Positions 1 to 12,831 are shown, counted from the first letter of the stretch. The stretch: 64,000 bases of DNA from Zygnema cylindricum (GCA_037447655.1 JBBHKE010000303.1:317473-381472); one strand, 5' to 3'. The notes: generated from the letters alone by a model not told the origin. A program made the numbers and translations.

Positions 1-302
1 GAAAGTAAAGCGAAAAAAAAGAGAAGGAAAAAAGTAGAATTAGATGAAGAAAAAGAAGAGAGAGGAAAAAACTGCTTTTGAATGCAAAGAGGAAGCTAAA
101 TATGCTTGTCTGTAAATTCTTGGCAAATGAACAAGAAAACTGCTAAGTGGCAAATTGCCGGGCCAGTTTCTTGACAAAAGTGAAATGTTGTTGCAGTGAA
201 CGTCACAAGTTTTCCAATGAATGGTTAAGGTCAGAGAAAGATTTTTGGGAGAAAACTCAGAATGCTGATTAAGGGGGCTTTATTTGGGCACCTGTCTTGC
301 AG
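1..302 (+). other. Intron and unassigned DNA upstream of the first visible CREG exon
   Basis: No coding exon could be recognised here. The stretch is A-rich at the window edge and ends in a pyrimidine-rich acceptor (cttgcag) just before the exon at 303. The missing 5' exons of the CREG-like gene, with any signal peptide, should lie to the left of the window. Confidence 0.5.
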
Positions 303-2226
303 CACGATCTCCAAACACTTGAACGGCTCTCCGTTTGGGTGAGACCTCTAAGCTGGTCAACTTAAAGTTTGCCTGGATGGTGCTTACCCAACCAATTATC
401 ATTCAAATTTTGCTGGTTTGATTCGTTAGTTTAATTTGTTAATTTCATGAAGTACCTAAACACCATGCCCTTGTTTGCTAATGAATGTAGCTTGATATAA
501 TATTCTGTGTGGAAATGTGGAGTTATAACAGCATTTTCGAAGCTTTAGTCGAAGCTGCCAGAAAATTCAAATGTTGTCTAGGAGAGTGTAGATTCATTTT
601 GATAGTTTATTAAGTTTTTATGTGGTATGTTGGCTTGTCGTGAACACTTCACTGACTTAATTGTCAACTATACCCGAATTTTGAGACATGGAACGTCGTT
701 GGCTGTGACGCAGGAATGTGGTGTCTTTTAGTGATGGTCCTTCTGACAAATCTTCTGGGCAGCCATACTTTTACCTTACAGCTCTGGATCCTTCTTTGAC
801 GGACACAGAAGATGATCCCCGTTGTTCTCTCACTATTGCTGAGGCAGCCTTAGGGACATGTGGAAATCGAGATCCTGAAAGCCCGGCTTGTGCAAAGCTT
901 ACTTTATCAGGACAGGTGGGCAAAAAGTGGCAATGATGTCTAAATAGTATATTTCACAACATATACTTCTGGCGATTCTGACTTCATTAGTCACCACAAT
1001 AAGTGTGGAATAGGCTAAGTTTTTTGAATGGTTTCCAAGTGAAATCAAACTCTTCTGCTTTTTATAAACTTTGTGTTAATGTGGACGCGGTTGATTTGAG
1101 AATGTAGCACATGAACCTCTGTGGATATAATTCATAATTCTGTGAATAAACTTGACAAAGAATAACCATGCTTAAGGTTGCAGGTAAGGAAAACTTCAGT
1201 TGACTATTGTATGCGATCTACTGTTTTGGGCAAGTTGGGTGGGTCTCATTCTCGGCAGATGAAACAAGTCGAGGGAGAGGAGGTAAACTTCGCAAGGGAA
1301 GCTGTCTTCTCTAAACATGATGAAATGCGATGTGAGTGCCCCCTTTCCCTTCCCCTTCTCCTTATTTGGTCCTTCCATCTTCAGGGCCTCAATTTCTCGG
1401 TTGTTCCTCGGTTGGAGTAACAGATAATCTGCAAATTTGGAAGGGACTTTTCATTAATTATGCACGTTCACTGTTACTTTTTCATTCCATAATGAGCTCG
1501 AGCAGTTATTCTAATAATTGTGGACTGAGTTTGAATAAGAAAGAAAGTCGAGCCTATTGCTTTCTGTCTTTATGGTCTGGGAAGCACAGTTTGGAATACC
1601 AATAGCTTCACTCTTCCTAATTCATTGGAGTGAGGTTTTTGAAGAGGAACCTTGACTCTCTCTCAATGTGGATATTAGATAGGGGATATGCCTCCTATAT
1701 CTGCTTAAAGAGTATGCGTCTCCAAAGAAGTTTCATTTGTCATTTTATGTGAAAAGAAAAGCTAAGTTGAGTAGGGATTGTTAAGGAACCTCGTTTCCTT
1801 CTCAATTGGCCTTTACCGCTGGTTTGGTTCGTGAAAAGAAGACTTCCAAAAAAAAAAAAAAAAAGTTTGACTTCTGGAACTCGGGCAAGACTTATAGATA
1901 ATTGACCTATGCATGAATGATTGCAAATAATAGCTGGAACCAGCTGAAACTCAAAGAAGAAGAAAAAAGAAAAAAACAAAAGCTGACGTTCAACGCCAAC
2001 ATTTCTTCAAAATCGTAGTTGTTTTCAAATATTTTCCATTGATATTTTCCATTTTCCAATATCTTTTTGTGCAGATTGGCCAGAAAGTCACCACTTTCAA
2101 TTCTACAAATTGCTAATTGAGGATGTTTTTTTAATTGACTGGTTTGGTGGTGCAAAACCCATTACTTTGGATGAGTATTTTCATGCTAATGAATCTGATC
2201 AAAGAGATTTCGTGCAATTAAGATAA
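303..2226 (+). CDS. CREG-like protein (cellular repressor of E1A-stimulated genes family), 3' four exons
   Basis: Exons are 303-338, 714-915, 1184-1331 and 2075-2226, all with GT-AG borders and compatible phases. They give 178 residues plus TAA. Recognisable blocks, in order, are TISKHLNGSPFG, NVVSFSDGPSD, PYFYLTALDPSL, CAKLTLSGQ, FAREAVFSKHDEM, YWPESHHFQFYKL and WFGGAKPITLDEYF. These match the conserved order of the CREG family, which has a flavin-reductase-like (pyridoxamine-phosphate-oxidase-fold) domain but in animals works as a secreted or endolysosomal glycoprotein without known oxidase activity. The stretch from TIS to the WFGGAKPI strand is essentially the whole second half of that fold. 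The 5' end, including any signal peptide, is outside the window. The plant role is not established. Family assignment is secure from the motifs; exon borders were set by phase and homology. Confidence 0.88.
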
Positions 2227-2756
2227 AGAACTGGAACAGATTTGTTATATTTGGGCACAAATTAGTTTCAGAGGCCACAAGAGGAGAAACTAGTCCACTT
2301 CAAGAATGTGCCTCGAAAAATAGTTGGTTGAATAGACTCTCGTCTGTTTTTACAGATAAGACAAAACGCGACACTTGTTTTACTGCAGATTTTTTTATGC
2401 GGCAAGTTTTTATATGCTGCAAATTTCTGTATGCAGTTGAGAATTAAGATCAGGTACTTTCAGTTTCCAGCTTAACCTGTTTTTTCTTTTTTACACAGAA
2501 TAATGGGAAGTATAATGGAACCACCTGTAAATAACATGTAATATTGTGAGGGAAAGGAACTGTATAATGTCAATGACTCTGTGTTCGATGTGTCTGTTTC
2601 TTTCTAGTGACAGAAACGTAGTTCGATTCTGAAATTTTTGGGCTCGCCGTTTCGAAATTGATTTGTTGTTTATGAATTGGTTAACAATGTCTATATCTCA
2701 TCTTTTTAAGTTATACTATGTATGGAATAGGACTTGTTACACAAACAATAGCATTT

Positions 2757-2925
2757 TTGTTTTACTACTCGAGTTTGATTGTTATTATTACCAAGAATAC
2801 ATTAATGTAATAAAACAAGAACGCAGGTCAAGAAAGGAAAAAGACAGTTTGGTTTATTACTGCTCGAGTTTGGTTGTCATTACGACCAATAATATATAAA
2901 CATAATAAAGCAAAGAAAGCAGGTC
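2757..2925 (+). repeat. Imperfect tandem duplication of about 95 bp
   Basis: Two adjacent diverged copies share a TACT-CTCGAGTTTG core, a run of alternating T and AT, an AATAAA-like motif and a GCAGGTC tail. They lie about 550 bp after the CREG stop codon, so each copy could offer a polyadenylation signal. That role is inference. Confidence 0.6.
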
Positions 2926-3864
2926 GTAAAAAAGAAGAAAAAAAATGACAAATTTTGGTCCAGACAGTTGTTTCAGCATATTTGTCAACAAAAGTGTGTG
3001 AATAAAACAAAACAAAACAGTCGTCTTGCTTAGGGAAGAAAAACTAATTTAGTGTGGCTGACGCAAATTTCATACCCTATATTCAGAAAGAATACGGCCG
3101 AGGGGTAATGGTCGAGAAAAAACATTTTTTTTTTTAACTTTGCTATCTTTTCTTGGAAACAAAAAGTGTCGGTCCGATAAGATAAACCAAAGTTTCAAAA
3201 AAGTTAACATTTAAGCCTACAAAAGGCTATGCAAATTACAAAAAAAAATGGATTTACAGCGAGTAAGTATCAAAAAAAGGTTTATCAACTCATCTCACAA
3301 AATCTACGTCGTGTTTTTTTCTTGCCCTCTAATTTCTTGTATGCTCTTTCTGGTTTTTTGTCTGTTTATCTCCTGTTAATTTCCTTAATTTCCTTGTATT
3401 AAAATCATTTACTCAACTGGTTTCCCTCGTCAGTTTTTAATAAATATTAATAATTTCACTGTTCTAGTGAGCTTTCTCGACCAGTCGAGGCTCGCCAATT
3501 GTAAAAGCTCTTAAGTCTTCTGATTGGTTGAGGGTATTGTGGTTTTTGTTAACCTTTCTTTCTTTACCGATTGAAGTTAAGATTGAAATTGTAGATATTT
3601 ATTATTTGTCAGAAATTGGGTTAGGAATTAGGATGAGAGCCACTATTTTTTCTTCATTTGTGTGGTAGGTGTAGGTTTTGTATATATTTTTGGTTAAGGA
3701 TTGGTAGGAAAACTTATGTTAAATATTTTGCTATTTTATATTATAAACATTCTGAAAAGAATTTCAATTTCAATTAGAGGCAAAAGGTCTTCATTGATGA
3801 TGGAATTACCAGAAGACAAAATTGTACTTGTTATTGAAAACTTATCCTGTGGAAAAATAAATAA

Positions 3865-3868
<4 letters not shown>

Positions 3869-3922
<54 letters not shown>
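3869..3922. repeat. (TA)n microsatellite
   Basis: About 27 uninterrupted TA dinucleotides, preceded by a short AAAT run. Confidence 0.95.
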
Positions 3923-3926
<4 letters not shown>

Positions 3927-6521
3927 GGGAAAACTAATTGAAACTTCAAAAAGTATAAATTCGGAGAATTGAAGACATGATGTTTAGGACACACGGGAGA
4001 AAATCAACATTGAAGAGGAGAGAATGCGATTGGACAAATCATACATAAAATTTTCTGAAATAATCTGCAGAAAGGAAAATTGAGTATGTTATTTTCACTG
4101 AAAAGAGATCACCTGTGTAGGAGCATGAACCTCGGCAAACTTTTCTGTGCTCAGGTGATTTTTGTTATTTTGACAAGGTGTTTGGATCGGTGACCTTCTT
4201 ACCTCACACTCACCTAGCCTCCCTAGAATTTATTATTATTATCATTATTAATTATGACTTTTTTTTTTTAGGTGTTTCATCTCTTTTGACCCTCCGCGAT
4301 TTCCACTTTTGACATTTCTCCATATATTTTTTTGGGTTCAGGAGCTTTTGGTCGAGATTTGGGCCCGTCTCTTCTAGTCTGTCTTGGGAGTTAGTGTCTT
4401 GTCTCTACAATACTTGTAAATATTGTAGGATTATGTTAAGAAAGCACAATGGTAAACCACATGAGTGCACGAGAACCAAAAATAATAATAAAAGTGGACA
4501 ATACTTGTGAGGTCGACAACATATCTATGGGCTTGGTGTCTTTTCGCCTCGACTTTGGTCTCGTGTTTCTTATCTTTTTTAAGGTTTTTGAAATTACTCC
4601 CATCATCCCTCGTTTCTCAAATGGTGATCTCCCTTTCTAAATGCCTCCGTTGGAGGCAACATGTTCTCATCCTCCTTTTGTTTCCTTTTGTTTTGGCGCA
4701 TATACTTTTTTTTTCCCCCTTCCTCATTTTGGAGCTAGTCACTACTATTTTTTTTTTTGAGGTGGTTGTAACTACTCCATTTGAGGGTTGCGATGCGTTT
4801 CCTTCATACCTTTCTCTCTTTTACGGGCTTAGCTTGTTTTTGGAAATTGGTTTATTGACTACTCCGATTCTTTCCACCCACCATTCCACACCTCATTGGT
4901 TCACCATGGCTCTAAGGAATTGTTCGCTTTCCCTTAGGTTTTTGTTGTTTTGCTTATGAGACCGTCCTTTTTAGCTCAATGGCGTCCATTTGTTTGGTTT
5001 CCATTGGGTGGAAATGATTCAATCATTCATCACTATTTAGGATACTATTGCAACCCTTTCTTTTAATAAATATGTATTTTTTCTTTTTTTCCTAGAAGGT
5101 GAGGCATTCAGTTCAACATGAGGTCTCACCTATTGTCCCGTCTTGACCTTCTGATTTTATTCTACTTGATGGTGCCCGTCACGTTTTTGGAGAAATTGTT
5201 TTGTCGAACCTTGACTCTTATACTATAGTATGTTAAGCGGTTTGACATATAGGAGTGACGCCACAAGATGCTGCTTGGGGCAAAAGGACGTGGTTATATA
5301 TTTGCCACATTGCTTTGAACTGGTTCACCGAATGTGGTCAGGGTTCGTTGGAGAGAAGGGAATCCAGGAGTCCTCCACAGGCCTTCCTATTATCGTCCTC
5401 TTTTGTTTATGTTTCGTTTTGTTTTTACTCAATTCACTTCATTTTTCATTTCTCTCTCGTCGGGCTCTAGCATTGTGACTTTGGGTTGGTCAGCTACCTC
5501 TTAGGGAGCTAAGATAGGTGTCGGTTTGGTACATCTCTTCGTTTTTTAAATCTTGTTATTCTATTTTCATCAATTCCTTTTTGAGCCTTGTAGTTGGGTT
5601 ATTGCAAAGTTCTTGCCACTTGGTGTTTACTCTATATTATTCCTTTTATGTAATTGGATGGTTTGCCATTGCACCTTTTTTTTTAAAGCTTAGGACTTTC
5701 GAAGAGTATCCATGATAAGTAAAACCGATGTTAAAAACGGAATGAAAGTTTTTTTGTTGTTGTTTGTTTACATCAAAGATATGTATTCCTTTATAACAAA
5801 CCTACCAATACTCTGAAAAACAGTTGTTGTTTTGACACTTTGGAACAGTTCTTTTTTCGGTAAAAATGGCTGACAACTGATACTTCCAGTAGTACTTTTG
5901 CCAAATTTGCAGTGAATATTTTGTGTAGAAACCCCATCATTTATGTCAAAAATAATGGCATCGAGAGCATAAACAGTGACCAAATAGCGGTACGCCACAC
6001 ATGAATACTGTTGAACACTGTTGTCTATTTACCCAAAAACTTGTTTTGCTAATTTTGTTAATAATACAATACACAACCATAGCTCTTCACCTCACAGAGA
6101 AAGCTCACAAAAACAACCTCCTGCCAAATCAATCGCATGACAGTGGAAACTTGTATGGTGCGTGAAACTGCTAATTTAACATCACAAAATCCTTCTAGAG
6201 GCCACCCTAGTCCATCGTTGTTAACAGTATCTGCAGTGACAGGTGGTTTTTATGAAATCCTAAAAAACCCTAAAAAAGTCCCCGGCCTTGAGCAAGACTT
6301 TTCTATTTCTGGAAAAGCAAGAGAGATTTATATAAAAAAAGAAAAACCAGAATCTGCCCTTCATTCCAGCCTGGAAACGAACTAATGACGGTGACCTATT
6401 TCCGTTCACAAAATCTAAGACGACTTCCACTTGCCCACTAAAATCAAATTTTGAACTATATGCATCTAGTATCCGAGACCGTAGTTTCAGCAACGATCTG
6501 ACGCGTTTAATTGTGTTCCCT

Positions 6522-9500
6522 TCAGTATTGCTGTTGGTTTGGAGTATATGTTACTGAAGCTGTATGACCATATGACTGCCCTTGACTGTAGGTTCCTTGT
6601 TGTAAGACTTCATAACCAACGGAAGGAGAATAATTCGACTGAATCTGACTGTGAGGTTGCAACTTCATAGACTCGGTTGACTGCATTTTCGTCCCATCCG
6701 AAGTTGAATCGAAGGACACTCCAGAGAGATTTTGGAGAGGAGATGGCCTTGCGAATCCCGTCGGTTCAGAATTGTTTTGTGAAGATGAATAAACGCCTTC
6801 ATCATACGCAGAAAAAGTTGCCCCATCACCTTGTTGAGGCATTGAATACAAGGCTCTGGTTGACATTCCTCCCTCTGCTGATGAACCGTTGCTAACTCCT
6901 CCTACCCACGGCCGAGAAATACTTTCCCCTGGTCTATTGGGATACGGCAAACCTGAATCGGCGCCATACTCTGAGCCCAGATTCTGAGGGACGGTCGAAG
7001 GACCTGACGATGTTGTGGGGCCACCACTACCATGGACATAGGAAGGGTAGGAAGAAGGGTAAGAAGAGTAGCTTAACTGTTCTCCCTGCATATAAGGTTG
7101 TGTATGAGGCTGACTCCTTTTAGTGTGCCTGTGTAGGAAAGCGTGTCGACGACTCGTCTGTTCTGCTCGCAAGGCCGACATCCTCTTCTGATACAACTCC
7201 CCGATATCCGCCATACACTGTCAGGCAGCCCAACCGCCAGCCCAACTGATCAACTGTCAGGTAATCAGCAAAAAATGCGCATCATCAAAACATTCTCTAA
7301 ACCGTCAGCAGTCATCCAGTGTGCGAGCCGCAACATCGCCAGCTCTCCCACTCCCTCTCTCCCTCTCCCTCTCCCTCTCCCTCTCACCTTCACCCCCACC
7401 CTCCCTCCCTCCCTCCCTCCGTCCCTCCCTACTCTCTCCATCTCATCTATGGGCCTAACCTTCTCAAGTTCCCACCTGTGCATGGCGTGTTTGCTCTGCC
7501 TTCTCCTCGGCAGTTTGTGCCCGTGTCAATGCCATTGTTTGCTCCAAAAACTGCTCCTCAAGTTTTTCAAGACTCTGTACAGCCATTGATTTATCTGTTG
7601 AACCGGAATCGTCGTAACCCACATCCATGTCTTCCTCTGCAGATACGTCCGTCCCCCCCCCTCTCTGTGATCCATACAGGCTTCCTGAGCCTAAGGGAGA
7701 GACATTTGCTGTTGCCTGAGTGGACGAGGAAGGAACAGAAGAATCCCCCTGGGGAAGAATAGGGACAGATTCTCCGTAATTGCCAGAAGTACCCCTTGTC
7801 TCTTGAGAATAGTATTGACTGCTCGGCTGAGGCAATTCATTTGGAACCGCAGACGAATTCGCGAATGCTCCTGCAACCCTTACTGAAGACCCGACAAAAC
7901 GTAACTATGAAGCACACAGAAACGGTCCATAGGAAGTTTGCAAATCGACGATAAAAGTTGGTGCAAACCAGCTACCACTTCCCTGCCATAGGATCTCAGC
8001 TGCATCTGTTATGATGTCGTAGCCATTAACCAGTGGCCAATGATAACAATAAAAATGATGAAAATGTTACGCATAAATTTCCCGAGCCAAAATTATACAG
8101 AAGGATGAAAGCCACGAAGTACTTTGGTTCATTGAAATGCAAGAGTGCCAGAAGGATACGACAGCAGTTATGATTGTGTGTGTAAACTGGCTCCTTTTAC
8201 AGAGGCACGACCAGTCCAAAAGCTTTTCAGTTGCCCAGTCACTAAATTTCACTCGGCAAGAAGAGGAACCCACAGAAGGACCAACCTAATAATGTAGGCG
8301 TCTATAATTTTGCAATAAATCACAAACATATCCATGTCAGAAGGCTGAGCAAAAAAGTATGACCATCAGTGCTGTTGACAATTTCCAAGAGGCCCTTGAG
8401 TCTAACACATTGTGAAAAGACATTGGACATATGGTTGATAGGCAAAGACTAGCAAAATCCTTAGAAAACGGAACCATCTATCTTAACATTAAGCATCGAG
8501 TTAACAGAAGGCCCACTGAAAAAAACGTTACAAGAGGGAGAATTCCTAACCAAGGAGGCAATTAGAGAAAATCATGCATTGCCTGATGCAATTATTTGTT
8601 TTCAACTCAGGACATTAGCTCAAAACATACTCGCATAACATATGTACTCCATCAAAAGACAGATATAATGCTTCCCCTCACTCTATCTCTCTTGAATTTG
8701 GCAGACAGAATCAAGCGATGTTACTTTGCTGAATCATGCCAAACAGTCAAACCAGCTGCAATGCAGCTTTATAAAACTATTAAGTGTAATTACTCAGTGT
8801 GATTAAAGTCCCAACAACCTGTCCTAAATTGCCTCAGCCTTAACGGTGGCTGAGCCATGGCCATAAGAGAAGAACCTACAGGGTACTGGACTCTATTGGT
8901 GTTCTCCGCCTCACCATCAATCAAGCTGATGTGTGATAGCATAAAAGTCTACAGACGTATTAAAGGGATGGCTGCAGGCCATTCACATTCAAAAAAATCC
9001 ACCGTCCTTTGTCAACATATTTATACATCTATATTTCTGTGAACATTTTAGAAATGCTGCCAAGTAGACAGCTTGCTTAAAGCAGTAATAAGTACTTGGA
9101 GAAATAAAGACCATCGTTTCTGTTTGAAGACCGTTTTCACCGTTTCCCCCTCCACTGAAAAGGAAAACAATGGTACAATCAACTTGAAGCGCTAGAGAAC
9201 GTGGCAACTCTCAATTCATACTAACAAGGAGGTTAGTGATTTACAGACGGCATTTCAGATGCTTGACATCAATATTTGGCTGATCAGCTTGCATAACATC
9301 AATGCTTGCCATGCCCCGCAAAATCCATACTATTTGGAAAGGGGCAATCAGGCAATCCGTGATTAAACGATAAATTGCTAGCTGATGGAAAGTCATTGCA
9401 CAGTATAAACGCTAAGTAAGCGACTGAACAAAATTAAGAGCTAGTATGCTGCACAAACATACATTCAACTTCCAGGTGAGAGTAAGTCACATGAAAGTAG

Positions 9501-11591
9501 GCAGTGGACCTCTTAAGCACACAGACAGGCAGGGTGGAAAGTACGTTCAAAATGACAAAAAACCAGTAAATGACAAAAAACCAGTAAATGACAAAAAACC
9601 AGTAACATGAGAGGCAAATTGGGAGAATGGCGACAGAGGCCAGCATGCTACATGCCTAGTCGTTAAGAGAGTGAGAAACATGGAGAGAAAAGTGGGTTGA
9701 ACCAGATAAGCAGCAATTCAATAGACAGACAACATGAGGAACCGCGAGCTTGCTCTGGGCCTTAATGCGCTGCACCTAGCAAAAGGACCATTGAGGAGCT
9801 AAACTTAAGTGTGGGAGTAGAATGAAACAAACAATAGTTTTGCAACAAAACATCCGGTTTTCTTGAAAAAGAAAAAAACATGGAGCAGCTTGCTGTAGGA
9901 TTGCTCATTGGAGATAAAACATACACATTCAGTTGCAACTTTTGGCCCGAGATTGATTCAAAGGCAGAGAGACTAAGAGACTAACCATCGTCATACTCAT
10001 TATAGTTGCCAGATGAAGCGTATGGAACCGCCGGAGGTGTCGATAAAATGCTAAGCCCTCCAGCACCCCCGGCAGATTCCCACTTCCTTCGAAGTTCTAG
10101 CTGTGCTGCAATTTGGCCAGCCACAAGATAATCGGAGTCCATAAAATGTGTCCCACCTGCCCCAGCTGGTAGTGGCCTCGGCCCACTCGTAGAAACCAAA
10201 GGAGGGGAGTGATAGGTCTCTCCCCTTCCAACATCTGCATGCAATCTTGACGGTGCAGGCCTTCCAGATGTGACACTCACTGGTGGTGCTCTATGTTCTG
10301 TCACTACTCTTCCACCGCCTGCTACCCCTTTGCGTTGTGACTGTTTCTGCCACTCTTCTTCTACTTGCTTGATAATGGCATTTACAGCATCCTGTGCCTT
10401 CTTCACCTTATCATCATTAGAACCAGTGATATGCACTGTAAATGAACCATCCCCGGCAGCTAAATTGTCTTCGAGTTTCACACGACATCCTGAACTCTTC
10501 TCAATCCCCTGAATTACAGAACCGGCTGTCCCAATCAAACGGGGCTTCAATCGGCGATCTCGTATAGGCATCCGATGCACATGTTCTCCAGGCCGTCCTC
10601 CTCCTCCTCCTCCAAGAGTAGTAGGGCACCCCTGAGGTCAACATTGTAAAAAAAAGGTGTAATTCCGTGAGAGTTTGTCTTAATACTGATGAAGAACTAA
10701 AAACCACTATTCTTGAGCCCGAAAATCACGTGCTCGACACACCGAGTAGGTTGGATATCTATCTTAACTTGTGCCATGAGCCATTATCAGTTAAAAAGCT
10801 GTAGTGTACTTGTCTTGGAAATGTTCTGTAGAGCCGGAAGCCCACAGACTGCATTACAGCAGTAGAGTCAAGCATGGAAATGGGAAGGACGGCAAGTTGA
10901 GATGAGGCACAGTGAAACAAGCAGTGCAATACCTGAGCCAATCGTTTTGTATGCAAAAGAATGTCGCATAAAGAATATTGCCATTTTCCTAGAAGTTTGT
11001 GGCTGTCCAAAACAAATTTATAGCATCGACATAAACAAAAAGTGAAAGGCACTAAAGTACAGCATAAAAGCCCTAACAGACCTCAGACCGGTACACCAGT
11101 TTTAAAATGGGAACAATCAACCTCAATTGCAAAATCACATTGAAAAATATGAATCTCACTTCCATTAAAAAAACTTATGCAAAGTGTCAAGCCTGATAGG
11201 ACTACAGAAGCAAAGAACGGAAACCTGACAGATACGACTCAAGTTTTTTTTCCAGGCTTCAGTAAAACCTTACCTGGGCAAAGTGTCCCACTTCTCCACA
11301 GAGTCGACAAGTGAGCTCCTCCTCTCTTCGTCGCTTCCAATTCCTCTCCATGGCCTTTGCTTTCGCGTCCCACAGCTTTGCCTCCCGAGTTGTGAAGTCA
11401 GTGGGGAGCTCATTTGGATCCCTAACTTCTCTTTCTTCTGAACTCTCACGAGCCTTAACTGGTACTACCTCCTGACTCTCAGCACCGGCCCGGGCAGAAT
11501 CCCGACCGGCAAGAGGACCCGAATACTCACGTCCGTACACTTCCTTAAAAAAATCATCGTCGTCATCATCTGCATTCTCCGGTGAGGCCAT
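6522..11591 (-). CDS. CCHC zinc-knuckle plus KH-domain RNA-binding protein with Q/Y/S-rich tail
   Basis: Four exons on the minus strand: 11591-11274, 10631-9986, 7870-7476 and 7217-6522. All borders are GT-AG and the phases fit exactly, giving 684 residues. The N-terminus is acidic (MASPENADDDDDDFF). A CX2CX4HX4C zinc knuckle (CRLCGEVGHFAQGC, residues ~97-110) is split by intron 1. After a polyglycine run comes a KH domain (~125-190) with the GxxG loop in LIGTAGSVIQG. Residues ~415-490 are charged and probably helical (LEKLEEQFLEQ...). The last ~190 residues are rich in Ser, Tyr, Gln and Gly, as in RNA-granule proteins. A knuckle followed by KH suggests single-stranded RNA binding in the nucleus, in the style of splicing factor SF1, but the domain order is reversed from SF1, so I give no symbol. 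The gene is tandem with CDC26 upstream. Confidence 0.85.
7344..7432 (-). repeat. CCCTCT/TCCC low-complexity tract in intron 3 of the KH gene
   Basis: Runs of CCCTCT followed by CCCTCC units on the plus strand. On the sense (minus) strand this is purine-rich GAGGGA repeat close to the acceptor of exon 4. Open frames across it are repeat translation. Confidence 0.85.
9551..9604. repeat. Three tandem copies of an 18-bp unit in intron 2 of the KH gene
   Basis: The unit AATGACAAAAAACCAGTA occurs three times without a mismatch. The remainder of this 2.1-kb intron (7871-9985) shows no recognisable element. Confidence 0.9.
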
Positions 11592-12162
11592 GAGGGAGCA
11601 AGAGGGATATAGCCTCCAACTTCTCCCAAACGCTCTCTCTTAAGCAGTTACTTTTCAAGCTAACAGTAAAATAAAAACAATGAAAGGTTTTCTCTCCAGA
11701 AAATACTACAGGGTCAGAGGCTCTCAGTCTTATCCTGTGGTCAAGAGAACAGCCTACGAGCTCCTCAAAGTAAGATAATAAGCGGAATAGGCAAAAAAAT
11801 CAGGTAGGGGAAGATTTTGGAGAATAGAACTATGGCTTTTAAGGATTGTTAAATGATCTGCAAAACAGATTGCTGTCTCGGATAAAAAGACAATTTAGCA
11901 AGTGATAAGTTGCAAAAAGGGAGGAAATCTCGGTGTCTTCGAACAGAAGAGAATGGAGGGAATGGAGAGAGTGAATGATGGCTGCTAATTCAATTGCAAA
12001 TAAGAAAAGAAAGAGGAATCGCCTGTTTTAACTTCACCTTTATGTGATTTCCAACTGCAACTTAAATTCTCTCAAACCTGTATTCTTTGAGTCTACAACA
12101 AGCATTACTCACACGTCCTACCAATGCGTCCTTCCCGATTGCTAAACATAGAAACTATCACT
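11592..12162. other. Spacer between CDC26 and the KH gene
   Basis: About 570 bp with no open frame of note. It must contain the 3' UTR of CDC26 and the promoter and 5' UTR of the KH gene, both read to the left. No clear TATA box was identified. Confidence 0.5.
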
Positions 12163-12369
12163 TCACTTCGAAGCCCCAATCCGCTGGGCAGTTGTCAGCT
12201 TGTTTTTGTCTTTAAGAAGCTCCTCCATGGCAGTCGGAGGATTCGCGGACACGTGTCCAGCATTCCCGGCTGAAGAAGAAGCGGCCAGTGCTGCCGCTTG
12301 ACGCAATTCTAAGTACTCTTCCTTGTCCTCCGGACGGAGCTCCAGCCGAGAAGGCTTCCTCCGCAGCAT
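12163..12369 (-). CDS. CDC26: CDC26, small subunit of the anaphase-promoting complex/cyclosome
   Basis: A single-exon frame of 68 residues. The N-terminus MLRRKPSRLELRPEDKEEYL is the family's signature (MLRRKPTR-x-E-L-x-x-D-x-EE). In known complexes this extended N-terminal peptide threads along the TPR superhelix of APC6/CDC16 and stabilises it, with its initiator Met buried, so the call that translation starts at this Met is well supported. The C-terminal half (Ala/Ser-rich linker, then LLKDKNKLTTAQRIGASK) is more variable in the family. The length is in the usual range of roughly 65-85 residues. It lies 570 bp upstream of the KH gene on the same strand, with no sign of shared transcription. 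Because it is so short it could be missed by automated annotation. Confidence 0.82.
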   Translation of the reverse strand: MLRRKPSRLELRPEDKEEYLELRQAAALAASSSAGNAGHVSANPPTAMEELLKDKNKLTTAQRIGASK

Positions 12370-12831
12370 CTCACACTCTCCCTTCTCTCCTCCGCTGGAA
12401 TACGGTACTACAGTGGAATCCCGTGCGACTTACTGTGCTGGGTGGCGCAGTATCGGCGATTTCCTATTTCACGGACAGACTACAGTACAGTACTGTACTG
12501 TAGTACAGTTTTTGCCCTAATTATTTATTTGTTTGTGAACAACTGAACATATTAGGGCGAACCGGCGAAGCTTTGTTACCAGAGGTTGGTGTTTTGGTGA
12601 AGTCGTCGGTTACAATTGCCGTGCTACTGTACTGTACACTTCGCGACGAAATTTATAAAATCCGTATAAAGGCTTTACAATTATTAGTAATCAAGAAAGG
12701 CGTCATATCGCCGTATCGGTTGTCCATGTTATCCACAGTAACTACGAAGTAGGAACCGACAAGCTTGTTTTCAAGTATAGTTTTCATGGAGCTTTTGTGA
12801 GTTTTGTCCGCTGCTCGCCACACTAACTAAC
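12370..12831 (-). promoter_or_regulatory. Presumed promoter region of CDC26
   Basis: No open frame. It contains a cluster of GTACTG/CAGTAC repeats centred on a perfect 26-bp palindrome at 12479-12504, about 110 bp upstream of the CDC26 start codon. No TATA box was identified. Promoter status is inferred from position only. Confidence 0.35.
12479..12504. repeat. Perfect 26-bp palindrome ahead of CDC26
   Basis: Each half reads ACTACAGTACAGT from its own 5' end, with no spacer. It could be a binding site for a dimeric protein or simply a chance expansion of the GTAC-rich background. Confidence 0.85.

Larger units (their letters stand above)
2227..6521. other. Intergenic DNA between two convergent genes, no gene recognised
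   Basis: AT-rich, with poly-T/poly-A runs, a tandem duplication (2757-2925) and a (TA)n run (3869-3922). Open frames at 4449-5715 are T-rich, overlap each other, have no recognisable domain and no consistent splice frame, so I do not call them genes. The last few hundred bases should include the 3' UTR of the minus-strand KH gene. Several AATAAA-type signals lie after the CREG stop. Confidence 0.5.

Noticed and set aside
4449-5715. Hydrophobic open frames up to 150 residues
   Set aside because: T-rich DNA gives Phe/Leu/Ser-rich frames. They overlap in different frames, lack domains and have no spliced continuation.
7143-7762. Plus-strand frames of 147-148 residues
   Set aside because: They are antisense to exons 3 and 4 of the KH gene and run through a CCCTCT tract.
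9551-9604. Possible short CRISPR-like direct repeat
   Set aside because: Three adjoining 18-bp units with no spacers, in an intron of a eukaryotic gene.
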